Shown: one piece after another, positions 13,013 to 23,248 of the stretch | Layout: every line of letters begins with the position of its first letter | Numbering within the stretch: position 1 is the stretch's first letter | Assembly: GCA_905250115.1 (NCBI GenBank) | Contig: CAJNOI010000178.1 | Location: 1 to 64,000, forward strand | Direction: 5' to 3' | Length of the DNA: 64,000 bases | Source of the DNA: Adineta steineri | Taxonomy: Eukaryota > Rotifera > Eurotatoria > Adinetida > Adinetidae | The notes under the pieces: generated by a model | Seen by the model: the letters and a program-made list of their open reading frames with translations, nothing else | Told to the model about the DNA's origin: nothing | Database searches by the model: none | Program-made: the position numbers and the translations under genes

Positions 13013-13059
13013 AAGCGGATTGCGGGATCCTCCGTATCCCGGATAGACGGAATCCGCTT
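13013..13059. repeat. Nested hairpin followed by C-tract
   Basis: Outer arms AAGCGGATT (13013-13021) and AATCCGCTT (13051-13059) pair over 9 bp. Inner arms CGGGAT (13023-13028) and ATCCCG (13036-13041) pair over 6 bp. A long C-rich run follows at once (about 13060-13075). It could be folded RNA or DNA, or part of an unrecognised repeat; the function is unknown. Confidence 0.7.
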
Positions 13060-13486
13060 CCCCCCCACCCCCCCCTTGGTATACTTTCCTTTCAGTAGAG
13101 AGAATTGACTCAACGATTCATATGAAGTCTGCATATTCCATATTCTTCTTCCACATTGGCTTTGAAAAAATCAATTGCCTTTAAGAAACCGATGTCTTAT
13201 TCACTCATCAATCTTCTATCAACTTTTTCACTGCAAGAACATATTTCAGCTTATTCAATAATCATAGTAAGTTGAATTGATGGCGATTTGCGCAAATAGA
13301 ACTATTTTTTATTTGTTACTTGACCAATTGTTTTTACAATTTATTTAATGATATATATTTTATTACATAAGATTGCCTTTGAATGAAAAACAAAATACAG
13401 TTTTCATGCCTTCTTCTTGCCTAGTCAAATATACTATTTAAACAATGTATTTATCATTTTGTATTATTTTATTAAAAATTTGAGCC

Positions 13487-15285
13487 TTAAGTCAATATTT
13501 TTGCATTAGGAAAATAGTTGGTTAAACGTTTCGATATTTGAAATCGATTGAAGATACGCAAACAATTAATTTTGGAACAATTAACTCGCGTTGCAATTCG
13601 TGTAAAATTATTCGTCACTCTTTTCAAAGAGTCATAATCGATGAAAAGTCTAATATTCTTCGATAAACATGTATTGGTATCAACTAGGAATTGTTCGACG
13701 TAATCATCATGAGTATCGATGAAACTTAATTTATTTAGATGAAGATATTCAATGATTGATAAATGTTTGTTATTATTATTTAATTTTTGTTTTTGTGGTG
13801 TTTGATTAACGATAGATAATTTTTCAAGAAGTGGAAATGCATGAGCAATTCTAATAAAAAATTCATGTTCGAAAGGAAGTTCATCAAATAATGATACTTG
13901 GCGAACAAATTTAAATAGTCCACCAGGAAAATTATTTGTTATATTGTCGTAATATGTTAATTGATATGGACATGAATAGAAATGACATTGGCCAGCTCTT
14001 TCTTTTGGAAAATAATCAACGCAAGAAATAATTTGAATATTATCAAAACCCTTGAGTGTATCCTGTATATATTCATTTGATAATAAATCAGCTTGGTCAA
14101 GGTAATAAATAAATGAACGAATGTTGAAGGTAAATTTGTTTAATCGAGGTAAATAATTAATAATATCATTTTTCAAATAATTTCCATCTAGACATGTTTT
14201 TTGACCAACACAAATATACAAAGCAAGTTCTTTTAAATTCATCATTCGTCGAAGAAGTGACACGATTGATTGATTATAACAAAATATTTCTGATTTACAC
14301 ATCAATGAAAAACATTCGATATTAGGCAGTGAGTTCTAAAAACAAACAATATTCAATAAATATTTTATTATTATTTAGACCTTTCAAAGTAATATACCAT
14401 CTTTTTAATCAATTCTGACGAAGGAGAAAAAACGTAGATTTTAACATAAAATCTACGAAGTTGACTTAAACAACCATTCAGCAAATAAAGACAATCGGTG
14501 AAGTCTTTCACATTGATATGCAACTCCAGTAGAGTTGGAGAGAAAAATCTTGGAGTTTTCTCACCCAATGATAATCGTGGCAAATCTGATTCCATGAATG
14601 GATGACAGTTTAAGTAACATAAATTATTAAACACATTTAAAATATTTGTAAAGATGGATGTTACAGAATCACCTTCCGATCTGTTCTCTTTTTTATCAAC
14701 CATTCTAATGAAAAGTGATCGAATCTTTTTGTTGAAAACTTCGAATAACGGAGATTCATCTAAATACATAAAAAAAATCAACTTTTACTATCAAGAAAAA
14801 AAATGAATTTTTCTAGAAATTATGTCACGTGTCATTTAATATCTTTGAAGAAGTACTTTTTCTTCAAAGAAAACAATGTTGACAAAACTTCAATTAAATA
14901 TCTTACCAGTAAAAAAACGCTTAGCATTCTTTTCGTCAATATTGTAAAGACCAAGACCATATAAATTAGGATAATCAGCAGCAAGAAGAATACATTCTAC
15001 AGATGATGTTTCAAGTGTAAGAAAATTGATTTTATAACGGATTTGAGGCAATATTTGTAAACAGAATTGATTAAGTACCGTATCTACTAATGGATAAATA
15101 ATATCATTTGAATGTTTCCCTAATAAGACTAAATATCTAGTAAATATTGAATCAGATAGAATTCTATCTAATTCTCTATTAATACCAAATAGAGTATAAA
15201 GTAATTGAATATTGCTTAGTTTCTTGAAAATCATCATAAGCAATTCCTCAGGCAAACCGATTAATTGAATAATTAAATTTTTCAT
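13487..15285 (-). CDS. F-box / leucine-rich-repeat protein, three exons
   Basis: Exons 15285-14907, 14759-14398 and 14335-13487 sum to 530 codons (529 aa). The N-terminus has a good F-box (LIGLPEELLMMIFKKLSNIQ, then LLYTLFGINRELDRIL), the Skp1-binding element of SCF ubiquitin ligases. The rest is a series of irregular leucine-rich units (for example FSPTLLELHINVKDF and NSLPNIECFSL). The donor of intron 2 is the ATG/GTATAT junction at 14398, not the GT at 14380, because only the former keeps frame and restores the LRR unit LIKKMNSLPNIECF. It is distantly similar in layout to the intronless F-box protein at 8762-9739. Bdelloids carry many such genes; the substrate is unknown. Confidence 0.85.
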
Positions 15286-15623
15286 GTTTGTATGAATTTA
15301 ACAATTCGTTCTCAGGTTATACACATCAACAGCTATTTACATATATATAGTTATCGTCTATTCACTTCTTTTTTTTGACCGCTGCCTGCTGTCGATGAAA
15401 ACAAAGAATGATATTTTTTTTCTAGCCTAATCGACAATCAATGAATGAATAAATGACGTAATTTCTTTTTCATTTAGTCAACAATTCCCATACTATGCAT
15501 AATTTCAATAAAAATGCCTCATAGTTATTTTATTTAAATGGAATATAAGAACAGATATAAAAGAAAATGATGCTTTTAATACTAGAAGATAACATAAATA
15601 TATAATACAGAATATTTAACTGA
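15286..15623. other. Intergenic
   Basis: Short AT-rich space upstream of the F-box gene and downstream of the CCDC61 relic. Nothing recognisable. Confidence 0.5.
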
Positions 15624-17214
15624 TTAAACTTTTATAAATTTTTCTAACGATTTTAATTGTTGGTCAATATTAATTATATCATTTGCATTAGTTGATTCTA
15701 GTTTTATCTCAAGATATAAATAAATAAAGAATTATTGAAATAGAATAATAAATTACTTAGCTGATCATTATAATGTGAGTTTTGTGAAAGTGTATTTGAT
15801 GCTCTTTTACGGAAAACAGGTGGAAATGATACACCTTCAATAGCCTTTTTTTTTTGTAGAATATATAAAACATTTACTTATATCTTTAATTTACATATAG
15901 AATCAATAGAATCTTTTACATTGATTAAATCCACTTGTTCGTTTTCAACTTGGATTTCGCTGAGAACCTGATGTACATAAATCACTATCATTATCACTAC
16001 CTAACAACTAAATATGATAAAACTGGATAAATAATTTTTTACTTGATCATGCTTTATTTCCATCTCGTGCAGAAAAATCTAGAAATAAATAAATCTTCGT
16101 TAGGAAATCTAAATAATGTACCGTTGGTATCCGAATCAGAACTACGTCGAACACCACTTCGTTTTCATCGAGCTTCTCTATTTCTATAAAACAATTCTTC
16201 TAATAAAAATTAACAAATAATAGTTACAGTTGAATATCAATTTGTCGTAATTTAAGATTTCTTTCACGAATATAAGCTGTTGAACTGAATCGATCACGAG
16301 AATCTAATTGAGTATTTTTAGAATTTATAAATAAATATTAAAGGTTCGGGTGATAGTGATCGTTTTGTAATACTTGATGAATGATGACCAGTTTCACTTC
16401 TACTTTGAAGAGAATGATTTTAATTTGAACGATATTTGAACAATTACAAGCGGAAATTGTTAGTAATAAATGATCAGGACGATGTTGACGTTGATCACCT
16501 GATGATGGACGAGATAATGATGGTGATCATTGTTGTGAGGAGAATAACTAAAAGAATTTATTTTATTAATAAAAATCCTATGGATCATTCATTATTCTAC
16601 CCGTTAAGTTGAATTGATCCTTTTTTAGGTAAAGTATATTCACTTTAAAGCATTATTTGATGTAAGAATTCAATTTGTTGTTAATATTAATCATTCATTT
16701 GAATGATTTAATGGTAATTGTTCACGAGATTCATTATTTTGTTTTTTTAAACGAGTACATCTATCTAAAAGCATAGATTAAAATAAGAATAAAGATTAAA
16801 TTCTTACTCTCGTTGAAGACGTACTATATCACTACGTTCAACATCAGATTCAAGTGAAAGAAAGATTTATTAAATTTTATTTTGAAAAAATCCTAAAAAA
16901 ATTTTAACTCGAGATTTTAGTAAATAATTCTCAGCTGTTAATTGTCGAATTAAAATAACAGAATCCGGTTCTTCATAATATGGAAGTGATAATGAATAAT
17001 AAATTCTATCATATTCAGCATTATATGTTAAAATTAAATAACGTTTATTTGCTAATAGAATATTTATTGGTTGATGATTTAGAATTCTACTTGGACCTTG
17101 ACGTTTGTTACGTAATACTTTATTACTTAAATATGGATAACCATTTAATTTAACATTCTCTTCATAAGTTCCTTCTCTAAATGCATCTCCAACCCTTTTT
17201 GCACTTAATGCCAT
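15624..17214 (-). pseudogene. CCDC61: Decayed copy of CCDC61 (VFL3 homologue, SAS-6/XRCC4 superfamily)
   Basis: The longest piece (17214-16909) contains NKRYLILTYNAEYDRIYYSL followed by LPYYEEPDS, which closely matches the CCDC61 head-domain end (SKRYLILIYSVEFDRIHY...LPY). Further pieces follow in the right order on the same strand: a coiled-coil piece LESDVERSDIVRLQRE (about 16850-16806), RLKKQNNESREQLPLNH (about 16770-16705), a Ser/Arg-rich stretch (about 16560-16480), RFSSTAYIRERNLKLRQIDI (about 16300-16235), matching the human RFDPTAFVKAKERKQREI segment, a short RRSSDSD stretch (about 16150), and the C-terminal INIDQQLKSLEKFIKV. Between them are in-frame stops (after QNNES...NHSNE, within the Ser-rich part, and in EAR-stop-KRSG) and an intron whose acceptor AG seems lost near 16851. 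The first 70 or so residues of the head domain are missing. CCDC61 organises basal bodies. Sequencing or assembly error is the alternative explanation. Confidence 0.7.
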
Positions 17215-17910
17215 AACTATTAACGAATAAATGTAGGATAAACTAATTTAAAAACTCTACTTGATGAAGATAAAATATCTTTCTCAGAATATTTTTTTCA
17301 AATTGTAATATAAAGAATAAATTGTTTAATAAAAAAAACTAATAATTTTTTGTTGGTTGTCCTATTAAAATTTTTCATCCGAGAAAGAATTTCTATATTT
17401 CTAATATTGCTGTTTATTTTGATAAAGGCTTTGCTTCAGTGTATTACTACTACGTACACCAAGATGCTCTCTTCTTTTCTTTCTTATTCTGATATATCCC
17501 AGTGAAAAATTGTCAAATTATACCTGATTATGTATAATTATAATCGAATTTTTGTGCAACAAAATCAGGATTATAATCGATTGNNNNNNNNNNNNNNNNN
17601 NNNNNNNNNNNNNNNNNNNNNNNNNNNNNNNNNNNNNNNNNNNNNNNNNNNNNNNNNNNNNNNNNNNNNNNNNNNNNNNNNNNAGGACCAGGTCGAAAAT
17701 TTAGTAAAATCGCCATAACCTTTGAAGGAATGAATACCAACTCAAATCCTTTTAGGGTTTTTCTTAGGGCACTACATAGTACTGATGGGCCTGAAAAGGT
17801 TCCCTCGTTAATCACTTAAGCTTCCTGTACACTCGGACTAGTCGCAGACGCTTTAATTAAACAATCATTCTATTTACTTTATCTATTGAAATTTTTTCAA
17901 TCATTTTTAG
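17215..17910. other. Scaffold gap (N run 17584-17683) and unidentified flanks
   Basis: The 100 N at 17584-17683 are a placeholder gap. To the left, DNA around 17528-17583 is rich in TTATAATCGA-like words. To the right, 17684-17850 is less AT-rich and unlike the neighbouring DNA, with an apparent ORF on the minus strand that runs into the N. I do not recognise it; it may be the edge of a repeat that broke the assembly. Missing 5' exons of both CCDC61 (-) and TM9SF3 (+) would be expected here. Confidence 0.6.
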
Positions 17911-18189
17911 GCAATGGACTAGCTTTTTATCTGGCGCATCATCAGCATTCTATGTTTATTTATATGCGATGTATTATTTCTTCTTTAAAACCAAGTAAAT
18001 AAAAAACATTTCTAATCTCAAATCAAATACATAAATTTCTAATCTAGAATGTATGGCATGTTTCAAACGGTATTCTATTTTGGTTACATGGCTTTATTTT
18101 CTCTTGGTCTTGGTATAATGTGTGGAACATTTGGTTATATAGGAACACAAGCATTCGTTCGAAAAATCTATTCAATTAAAATAGACTAA
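17911..18189 (+). CDS. TM9SF3: 3' terminal exons of a TM9SF3-type nonaspanin (5' part missing)
   Basis: Two exons (17911-17994, 18048-18189) with proper splice signals encode about 74 C-terminal residues. They include [53 protein letters not shown] and the end RKIYSIKID. This is nearly collinear with the C-terminus of animal TM9SF3, a nine-helix Golgi/endosomal membrane protein of nearly 600 aa; the final K-x-D motif is the known Golgi retention signal of the family. The upstream acceptor (17891-17910) is intact, but no upstream exon is visible before or after the N gap. Either the remaining exons lie in the unresolved gap or this is a truncated remnant. Confidence 0.85.
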
Positions 18190-18576
18190 ATAACAGCTCC
18201 TACTCCAGTGATATTATCTCTCTTTTACTTATTTGTTTGTTTTTCTTTTCTTAAAATCTCGTACATATTTAAACAAAAAAAAAAAGATCATTTAATGAGT
18301 GATAATAGATTGATGATTTTAAACGAAAGAAGAAATGAGATTTAAACAAAATGTTTGATGTTTCCTTTGATATTTATTATTAATATTCTCTTTCTTTCTT
18401 TTTTTTCTGTCCTTTCTAAAAAATATGTTTGTTTTTGTTATTTAAGGAGTTGGAGGAAAATCACTTTTTTTTTGTTCGTTTTCTTTCTTTTTTGTTCATA
18501 AAAAAACAAACAAACGATAATTATAAATGTATTTTGCATAAGGATATTTAATAGGAGAAAATCAAATGTTTATTTG
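18190..18576. other. Convergent 3' flanks of TM9SF3 and the chitinase gene
   Basis: T-rich and A-rich tracts between two convergent genes, with no exon signal. The polyadenylation regions of both genes probably lie here. Confidence 0.5.
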
Positions 18577-21373
18577 TTAATTTAAGAAATGAAACACCGA
18601 TAGAAATAATAATAATAATAATAATAATAAGAGTTTTGATTTAAAATGGTCACCGGCATGATTGACCATACGTGGATCTAAAATGATTTTTGTTCGATGT
18701 AATGATGGTATAATATAACCGACAGTTGATTTATTTGTTCGATTTAAAGATGGCAATAGTAAAGATTTCGATGTACGAGTAGATATTGTCGTTGTTGTTA
18801 GAGATTCATTTGTTACAGATAATGTAGATGTTGGTATTATTGAATCAAACATTGTTTCATGTACACGACGAGTCAATGGAAATTCACCACGATTACAGAA
18901 TAAACCTGTGTAATCATCATAATCTAATGTCCATCTATTAAAAAGAAATTATTAGATTGAATGTTATATTTGCGATGAAGAAAGAGTAAAGATTTTAACC
19001 TTGAAGTCTAGTCATTAGTCTTCTCTTCAACTATTTATACATTATATGAATCATATCTCAAGAGTTTTTAACCATGAGTTTCAGAGTTGTCTGATATCAT
19101 TGAGCAAAGTGTAGTCTAAAGTGTAACAAAAACTTTCTAAGTTTCGTTAACACATACCTGTCAACTTTTAACACAAATTTCATCACCAGATGATGTGATA
19201 TCTAATCTATGTCACTAACATATCTCATATGTCGAAACAGTTTTGGTATAAAGTTAGATTAACTTCAATTAACGGAGATCATAAGGATATATACCTTTCA
19301 ACCTGACTTTCACTCAATTCTATTTATACCAAACAATTCCACAGAAAAACTTTAATTAAAAAAGTTCAAGTCATCGTGTTATGTTGATGGAAACAGATTT
19401 TGATTAAAATAAAATATCTATTTCAGAAATCTTTTTCTCAGTTGGATATCTCGACACTCATTTTTGGTCATCGCGTCACACTTGTTTAGTATCACATAAA
19501 TACTTACAACATCGCTCCACCAAGGCCCATTGATTTGGCCCAAATAACCTAGAATAAAAATCAATAATTAACGTATAAAATTTTATTGTTATTTATCGTT
19601 ACTTTAAGTGTTACACTTTTAAGTGAATCGTATCCAACCCATTGTCCCGTATCTGAATATGCATATTGTGAGTGAGAATCTAAATCCCATTCAGTTGTCC
19701 AATTATGTACACTTAATTTTTGACAAATCTATAAAAACAAAATTCTTTTCTAAATATACAATTTAAATTCTTTACTTCAAAATAAGCTAAAACTCCTTCT
19801 TGTTTCGTATATGGACCAGCTAAAATCGATATAAAAAAAATCAATGTAAAAGTCTTTAGAAAAGAAAATACCTTCTCCACCACCTTCAATAATCGATGCA
19901 CCAATTGATGTATTATGATTATTGGCTAATGTAAATGATCGTCCATATAAAGCTAAACCTAAATTTATATTTGCTGGTGAACATCCTTGATTTATCCAAT
20001 AATAAATCGATGAATTCTAAATAAAAAATTCTTTCTTTTTGAAAAAAATTAGAAAATTTCTTTTCTTACTGTATTTTTCCAATCTTCATGATCATCTAAT
20101 TCATTATGACTTCTATACAATGGACTATTAATACCTGTTACTTGATCCCATTTTCCTAAAGTAACAAACTTCTTATCTTTTAATCGTAATAATTCAATAA
20201 ACTTACCATGATAATCATATGCCATAACACTAATATAATCTAATGAACTATATATTTTTAGAGGATAAAAATGAATTCATTTTTTTTGAAATAATGAAAA
20301 TTTTACTTGCAAAATTCTGGAACAATATAACCTTGATCAATTATTTTTGGATCCGCAGCTACAGCTGCTGTTAATAATAATCGATTTGTTTTATTTGTTC
20401 GAATTGCTTCATCTTCAAATGCTTGTCGTAGTTCTCGAACAAATATATTATACTTAAGTTTACTATCTATTGATGCTTCACGATCACGTGAGCCAGGAAA
20501 TTCCCAATCCTTAAAAATATATTCTATTTTAATAAAATAAATTAAAAAATAATTTACAAGATCTAATCCATCAAATTGCCATTCTTGAAGAAAAGCCATT
20601 GTTTGATTGATAAATTTTGCACTAAAACATTCATTGATAGAAAATAATTCCTTCTTTCAACTGAGACTTATTATAAGTTTAATGAGAATTTGAATTAGAT
20701 GAATATAATGATATGTTTATAATCCTTCGAAGAAGATCCTCTTATACTAAGATAAGAAAAAGTTGAAGGGTTCATGTATGTTTTGGTTTAATTTAATAGT
20801 ATTATAAAAAAAATTCATTTCTATAGATATCTGATGAAGTTAGGTGTTAACTATACAAATCATTAGTTGAATTTGAATTAAATATTCTTACCGAGTATTA
20901 TCACTTCTTAAAACTGCATTGAAACCTTTACTACGTTGTGTCCATCCACCAACGGATAAAATGATTTTTAAACTAGGATTTCGTCGTTTTAAACCATATG
21001 TACGAAGATAAAGTGGCTAAAAAATTTAGAATATTATTGAAATAAAAATTTATTTTTTTGTATTGATACCATTCCTATTCTATCTGTCCAATGAACATCA
21101 TGTTCTTCCGTATGTGTTATTGTTAATGTTAATGGATTAATATCTGCAAAAGCATAATGTATATGTGTACATAAAAATGGATCAATATGATCTGGATAAA
21201 GTGTTGGCATTGCTTCACGATATAATGACCAATTTGTATAATAACAAACAACACGTAAATCAGAATTTTCTATTTAATAAAAGAAAAATTAGAAATAAAA
21301 AAACGGATATAATTTTACGAGCAAATTTTTTCCAGTAGATTATTATCAATTGAATAATGAATAAAAACTTCAT
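18577..21373 (-). CDS. GH18 chitinase-like protein, secreted and probably GPI-anchored
   Basis: Twelve exons (21373-21319, 21269-21070, 21016-20892, 20621-20558, 20509-20307, 20247-20207, 20155-20070, 20016-19872, 19819-19776, 19728-19603, 19548-19508, 18934-18577) sum to 495 aa. The signal peptide starts MKFLFIIQLIIIYWKK. GH18 landmarks in order: RVVCYYTNWSLYR (strand 1), LKIILSVGGW (strand 3), FDGLDLDWEFPGS with the full DxxDxDxE catalytic motif formed across an intron, ISVMAYDYHGKWD, and GAMLWTLDYDDYTG (last strand). A Ser/Thr-rich linker follows, then a hydrophobic tail of repeated Leu (18590-18640), fitting a GPI-attachment signal. In this family the enzyme hydrolyses chitin or chito-oligosaccharides; all catalytic acids are present, so activity is plausible. 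The last intron (18935-19507) is ten times longer than the others. Confidence 0.92.
18603..18630. repeat. (AAT)n microsatellite inside coding sequence
   Basis: About nine AAT/ATA units on the plus strand, read on the minus strand as TTA codons. It encodes most of the poly-leucine C-terminal hydrophobic tail of the GH18 protein. Confidence 0.9.
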
Positions 21374-21847
21374 ATTGTTTTTCTTGTTCTTGTTAATGAT
21401 TGAAAGAAAAGATTCATTCGTTTTTTACTTCGACATAGATCAACTTCGTTTGTCTGTTTACATTGAGCTCAACAATGACGACGACGACGTCTATGTGTGT
21501 GTGTGTGTTCCTGTGCAGTGACCGGATTGTGTGAGTATAAGAGAAACGAAGCACACACGACAAACTTTAAATAAAATTATTCGACTGTTCACAAGATGCA
21601 CTAAATAAATGTCATTTACCACTTGTGGTCAATTTACATACGTTTTCTTCTTTCTTTGTTATGTAAATTTAGATTACATTTATACTGATACACAAATAAT
21701 ATCTGTTTTCTTTTTATCTCGTATTATCATTTATTTAATAAAATAGAAAAAAAAAGATTGGCTGAGCATATTTTTTTATTATTTACAATTGAATATTTAT
21801 GACTATATAAAAACTTGATTTAAATCTGATGAAACACAGATATTTGA
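21374..21847. other. Upstream region of the chitinase gene
   Basis: It contains a GACGAC run and a (GT)n stretch around 21476-21510, otherwise unremarkable AT-rich DNA. It presumably holds the chitinase 5' UTR and promoter and the 3' end of the TMEM272-like transcript. Confidence 0.5.
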
Positions 21848-22444
21848 TTAAATCTGAATCGATTGTTCACTTTCTTTTCTTGTATAATAATTTTTACATT
21901 TTTTATATTGTTTTAGAAACCATTGCATATTTGTCAATAATAAAATAATTGAAAATAATACAATTAATATATAATAAACAATAATTGTCCAATATGCTAT
22001 ATGATATAATGTATAATCACAATAAGTACCAGGAATATAAGAATTTGTATATTGAACTGTATTTTGAATACTAAATACTAAATAATTTCCAATAATAAAC
22101 CAAATAATTACAGATAAAAATAATATTTGTTGTATTGCAAAACATATTACAAGAATATAAGGAATAAAATAATATTTATTATATAAAAAAGAGAATAGTA
22201 TAAGAAGAATTCCATTAAATGAATAAATTACTTGAGTAATTCCAATAGCCATTAAATAAAGAATAATACGATCATCAATTGTACAACGATCATCATAAAC
22301 TGTACTAAAACGCAATTGAATAATAGCTAATGGGATTAATAATAAAATATGAATATAAAAACAATATGAAAGAACATATTTTGATATAAATTTTGATTTA
22401 TTTATCCACCAATTATTAGTTCCGAGATGTTTTTCACTATTCAT
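21848..22444 (-). CDS. Four-helix membrane protein, TMEM272-like
   Basis: An intronless ORF of 198 aa. Four hydrophobic segments are visible at about residues 23-45, 62-88, 94-126 and 147-172, with short polar ends. A Cys pair lies in the extracellular-like parts (RCTIDDRI and GTYCDYTLY). The phrase IIWFIIGNYLVFSIQNT followed by a YC.YTLY element resembles the loosely defined TMEM272-like family that is abundant in rotifers (for example W[FL]I.G..W..S / YC..TLY). The biochemical role of this family is unknown. The start is the first ATG, preceded by an AT-rich leader. The assignment to TMEM272 is from memory of the pattern only. Confidence 0.7.
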   Translation of the reverse strand: MNSEKHLGTNNWWINKSKFISKYVLSYCFYIHILLLIPLAIIQLRFSTVYDDRCTIDDRIILYLMAIGITQVIYSFNGILLILFSFLYNKYYFIPYILVICFAIQQILFLSVIIWFIIGNYLVFSIQNTVQYTNSYIPGTYCDYTLYHIAYWTIIVYYILIVLFSIILLLTNMQWFLKQYKKCKNYYTRKESEQSIQI

Positions 22445-22980
22445 TGCTTATTTTCTTTAATAATGCTAAGTAACATATATTTATGTGCACGTGTAGCCAT
22501 ACGTATGAAAATGTTCTTCTACATATACATAGTATGATTGACTCATCATCAATAAATTATTGTTTTGACACGCCCGACTGATAACCGATTACTTATAACT
22601 ACGCCCTTTTTCCCTTGTGTAAACTTGTTCGAACTTTAGTATATTAATAGAAATAAATTTGATATTTTTTGTGAAAAAATCTAATTAAATTTCATTCATC
22701 AAATGTTGATATAAAATTAAAATAGAAATGTCAAATCAAGATTAATAATAGTTTTGATCCCATTGAAATAATTTCAAAAAATGAAAGCAATTAGAAATCT
22801 TTCAAAATAGTATATCAAATTGTGTTCTAGATATTAATTTATATCTCATAAAGTAAAAATAAAACAACGATTTTGTTTTGTATAGAAATAAATTCTAAAA
22901 CATCGCGTGATTTCTATTAATATTATCTATTTTATGTTTTTCTCACATTACACTAATTGGTTCTCTATTTTACTATTGTC
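22445..22980. other. Intergenic
   Basis: AT-rich sequence with one short GC-richer patch (about 22568-22615). No exon or repeat recognised. Confidence 0.5.
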
Positions 22981-23190
22981 AATTAGTATGTGCAGAGTCT
23001 AATATCAGTAATACCAATTATTGTTTTGTATTCACTTCTCGTTGTCATATTATTTGTTATTTGTGCATGTTTATGGAGAGGATTGAATAAGTTGGGGATA
23101 AAAAATAAAATAAAGAAAAGCAAAGAAAAAAAGGCGTTTATAGCATACAGAACCAAACGAGAAAATCATAATAATAACAAATATAATTAA
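22981..23190 (+). CDS. Possible last exon of a small single-pass membrane protein
   Basis: After a good acceptor-like tract ending in CAATTAG (22987), a frame runs to a stop at 23190. It has one strong membrane segment (VIPIIVLYSLLVVILFVICA) followed by a basic, Lys-rich tail (NKIKKSKEKK...). There is no ATG in this frame. It would therefore have to be a terminal exon whose upstream exon I cannot find, or it is a chance ORF. The composition (one helix, then positive cytoplasmic tail) is protein-like. It lies tail-to-tail with the GPCR gene. Weak call. Confidence 0.3.
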
Positions 23191-23248
23191 CACAAAAAAA
23201 AATAAAACTGTACAAAGACATGAAATATTCGATGACAACTAATTTTTT

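Larger units (their letters stand above)
12565..13486. other. Intergenic with GC-rich palindrome island
   Basis: Convergent intergenic space between the carboxypeptidase (+) and the F-box gene (-). The middle part (about 12880-13090) is GC-richer than the rest and holds a 26-bp perfect palindrome, a nested hairpin and C-tracts, which are listed separately. No coding evidence. Confidence 0.6.

Noticed and set aside
14371-14397. Alternative end of F-box exon 2 at the GT near 14380
   Set aside because: That donor shifts the frame and meets a stop soon after the join, whereas the donor at 14398 gives a continuous LRR sequence.
17528-17815. Minus-strand ORF spanning the N run
   Set aside because: Over a third of its codons are unknown, and frame across a placeholder gap has no meaning.
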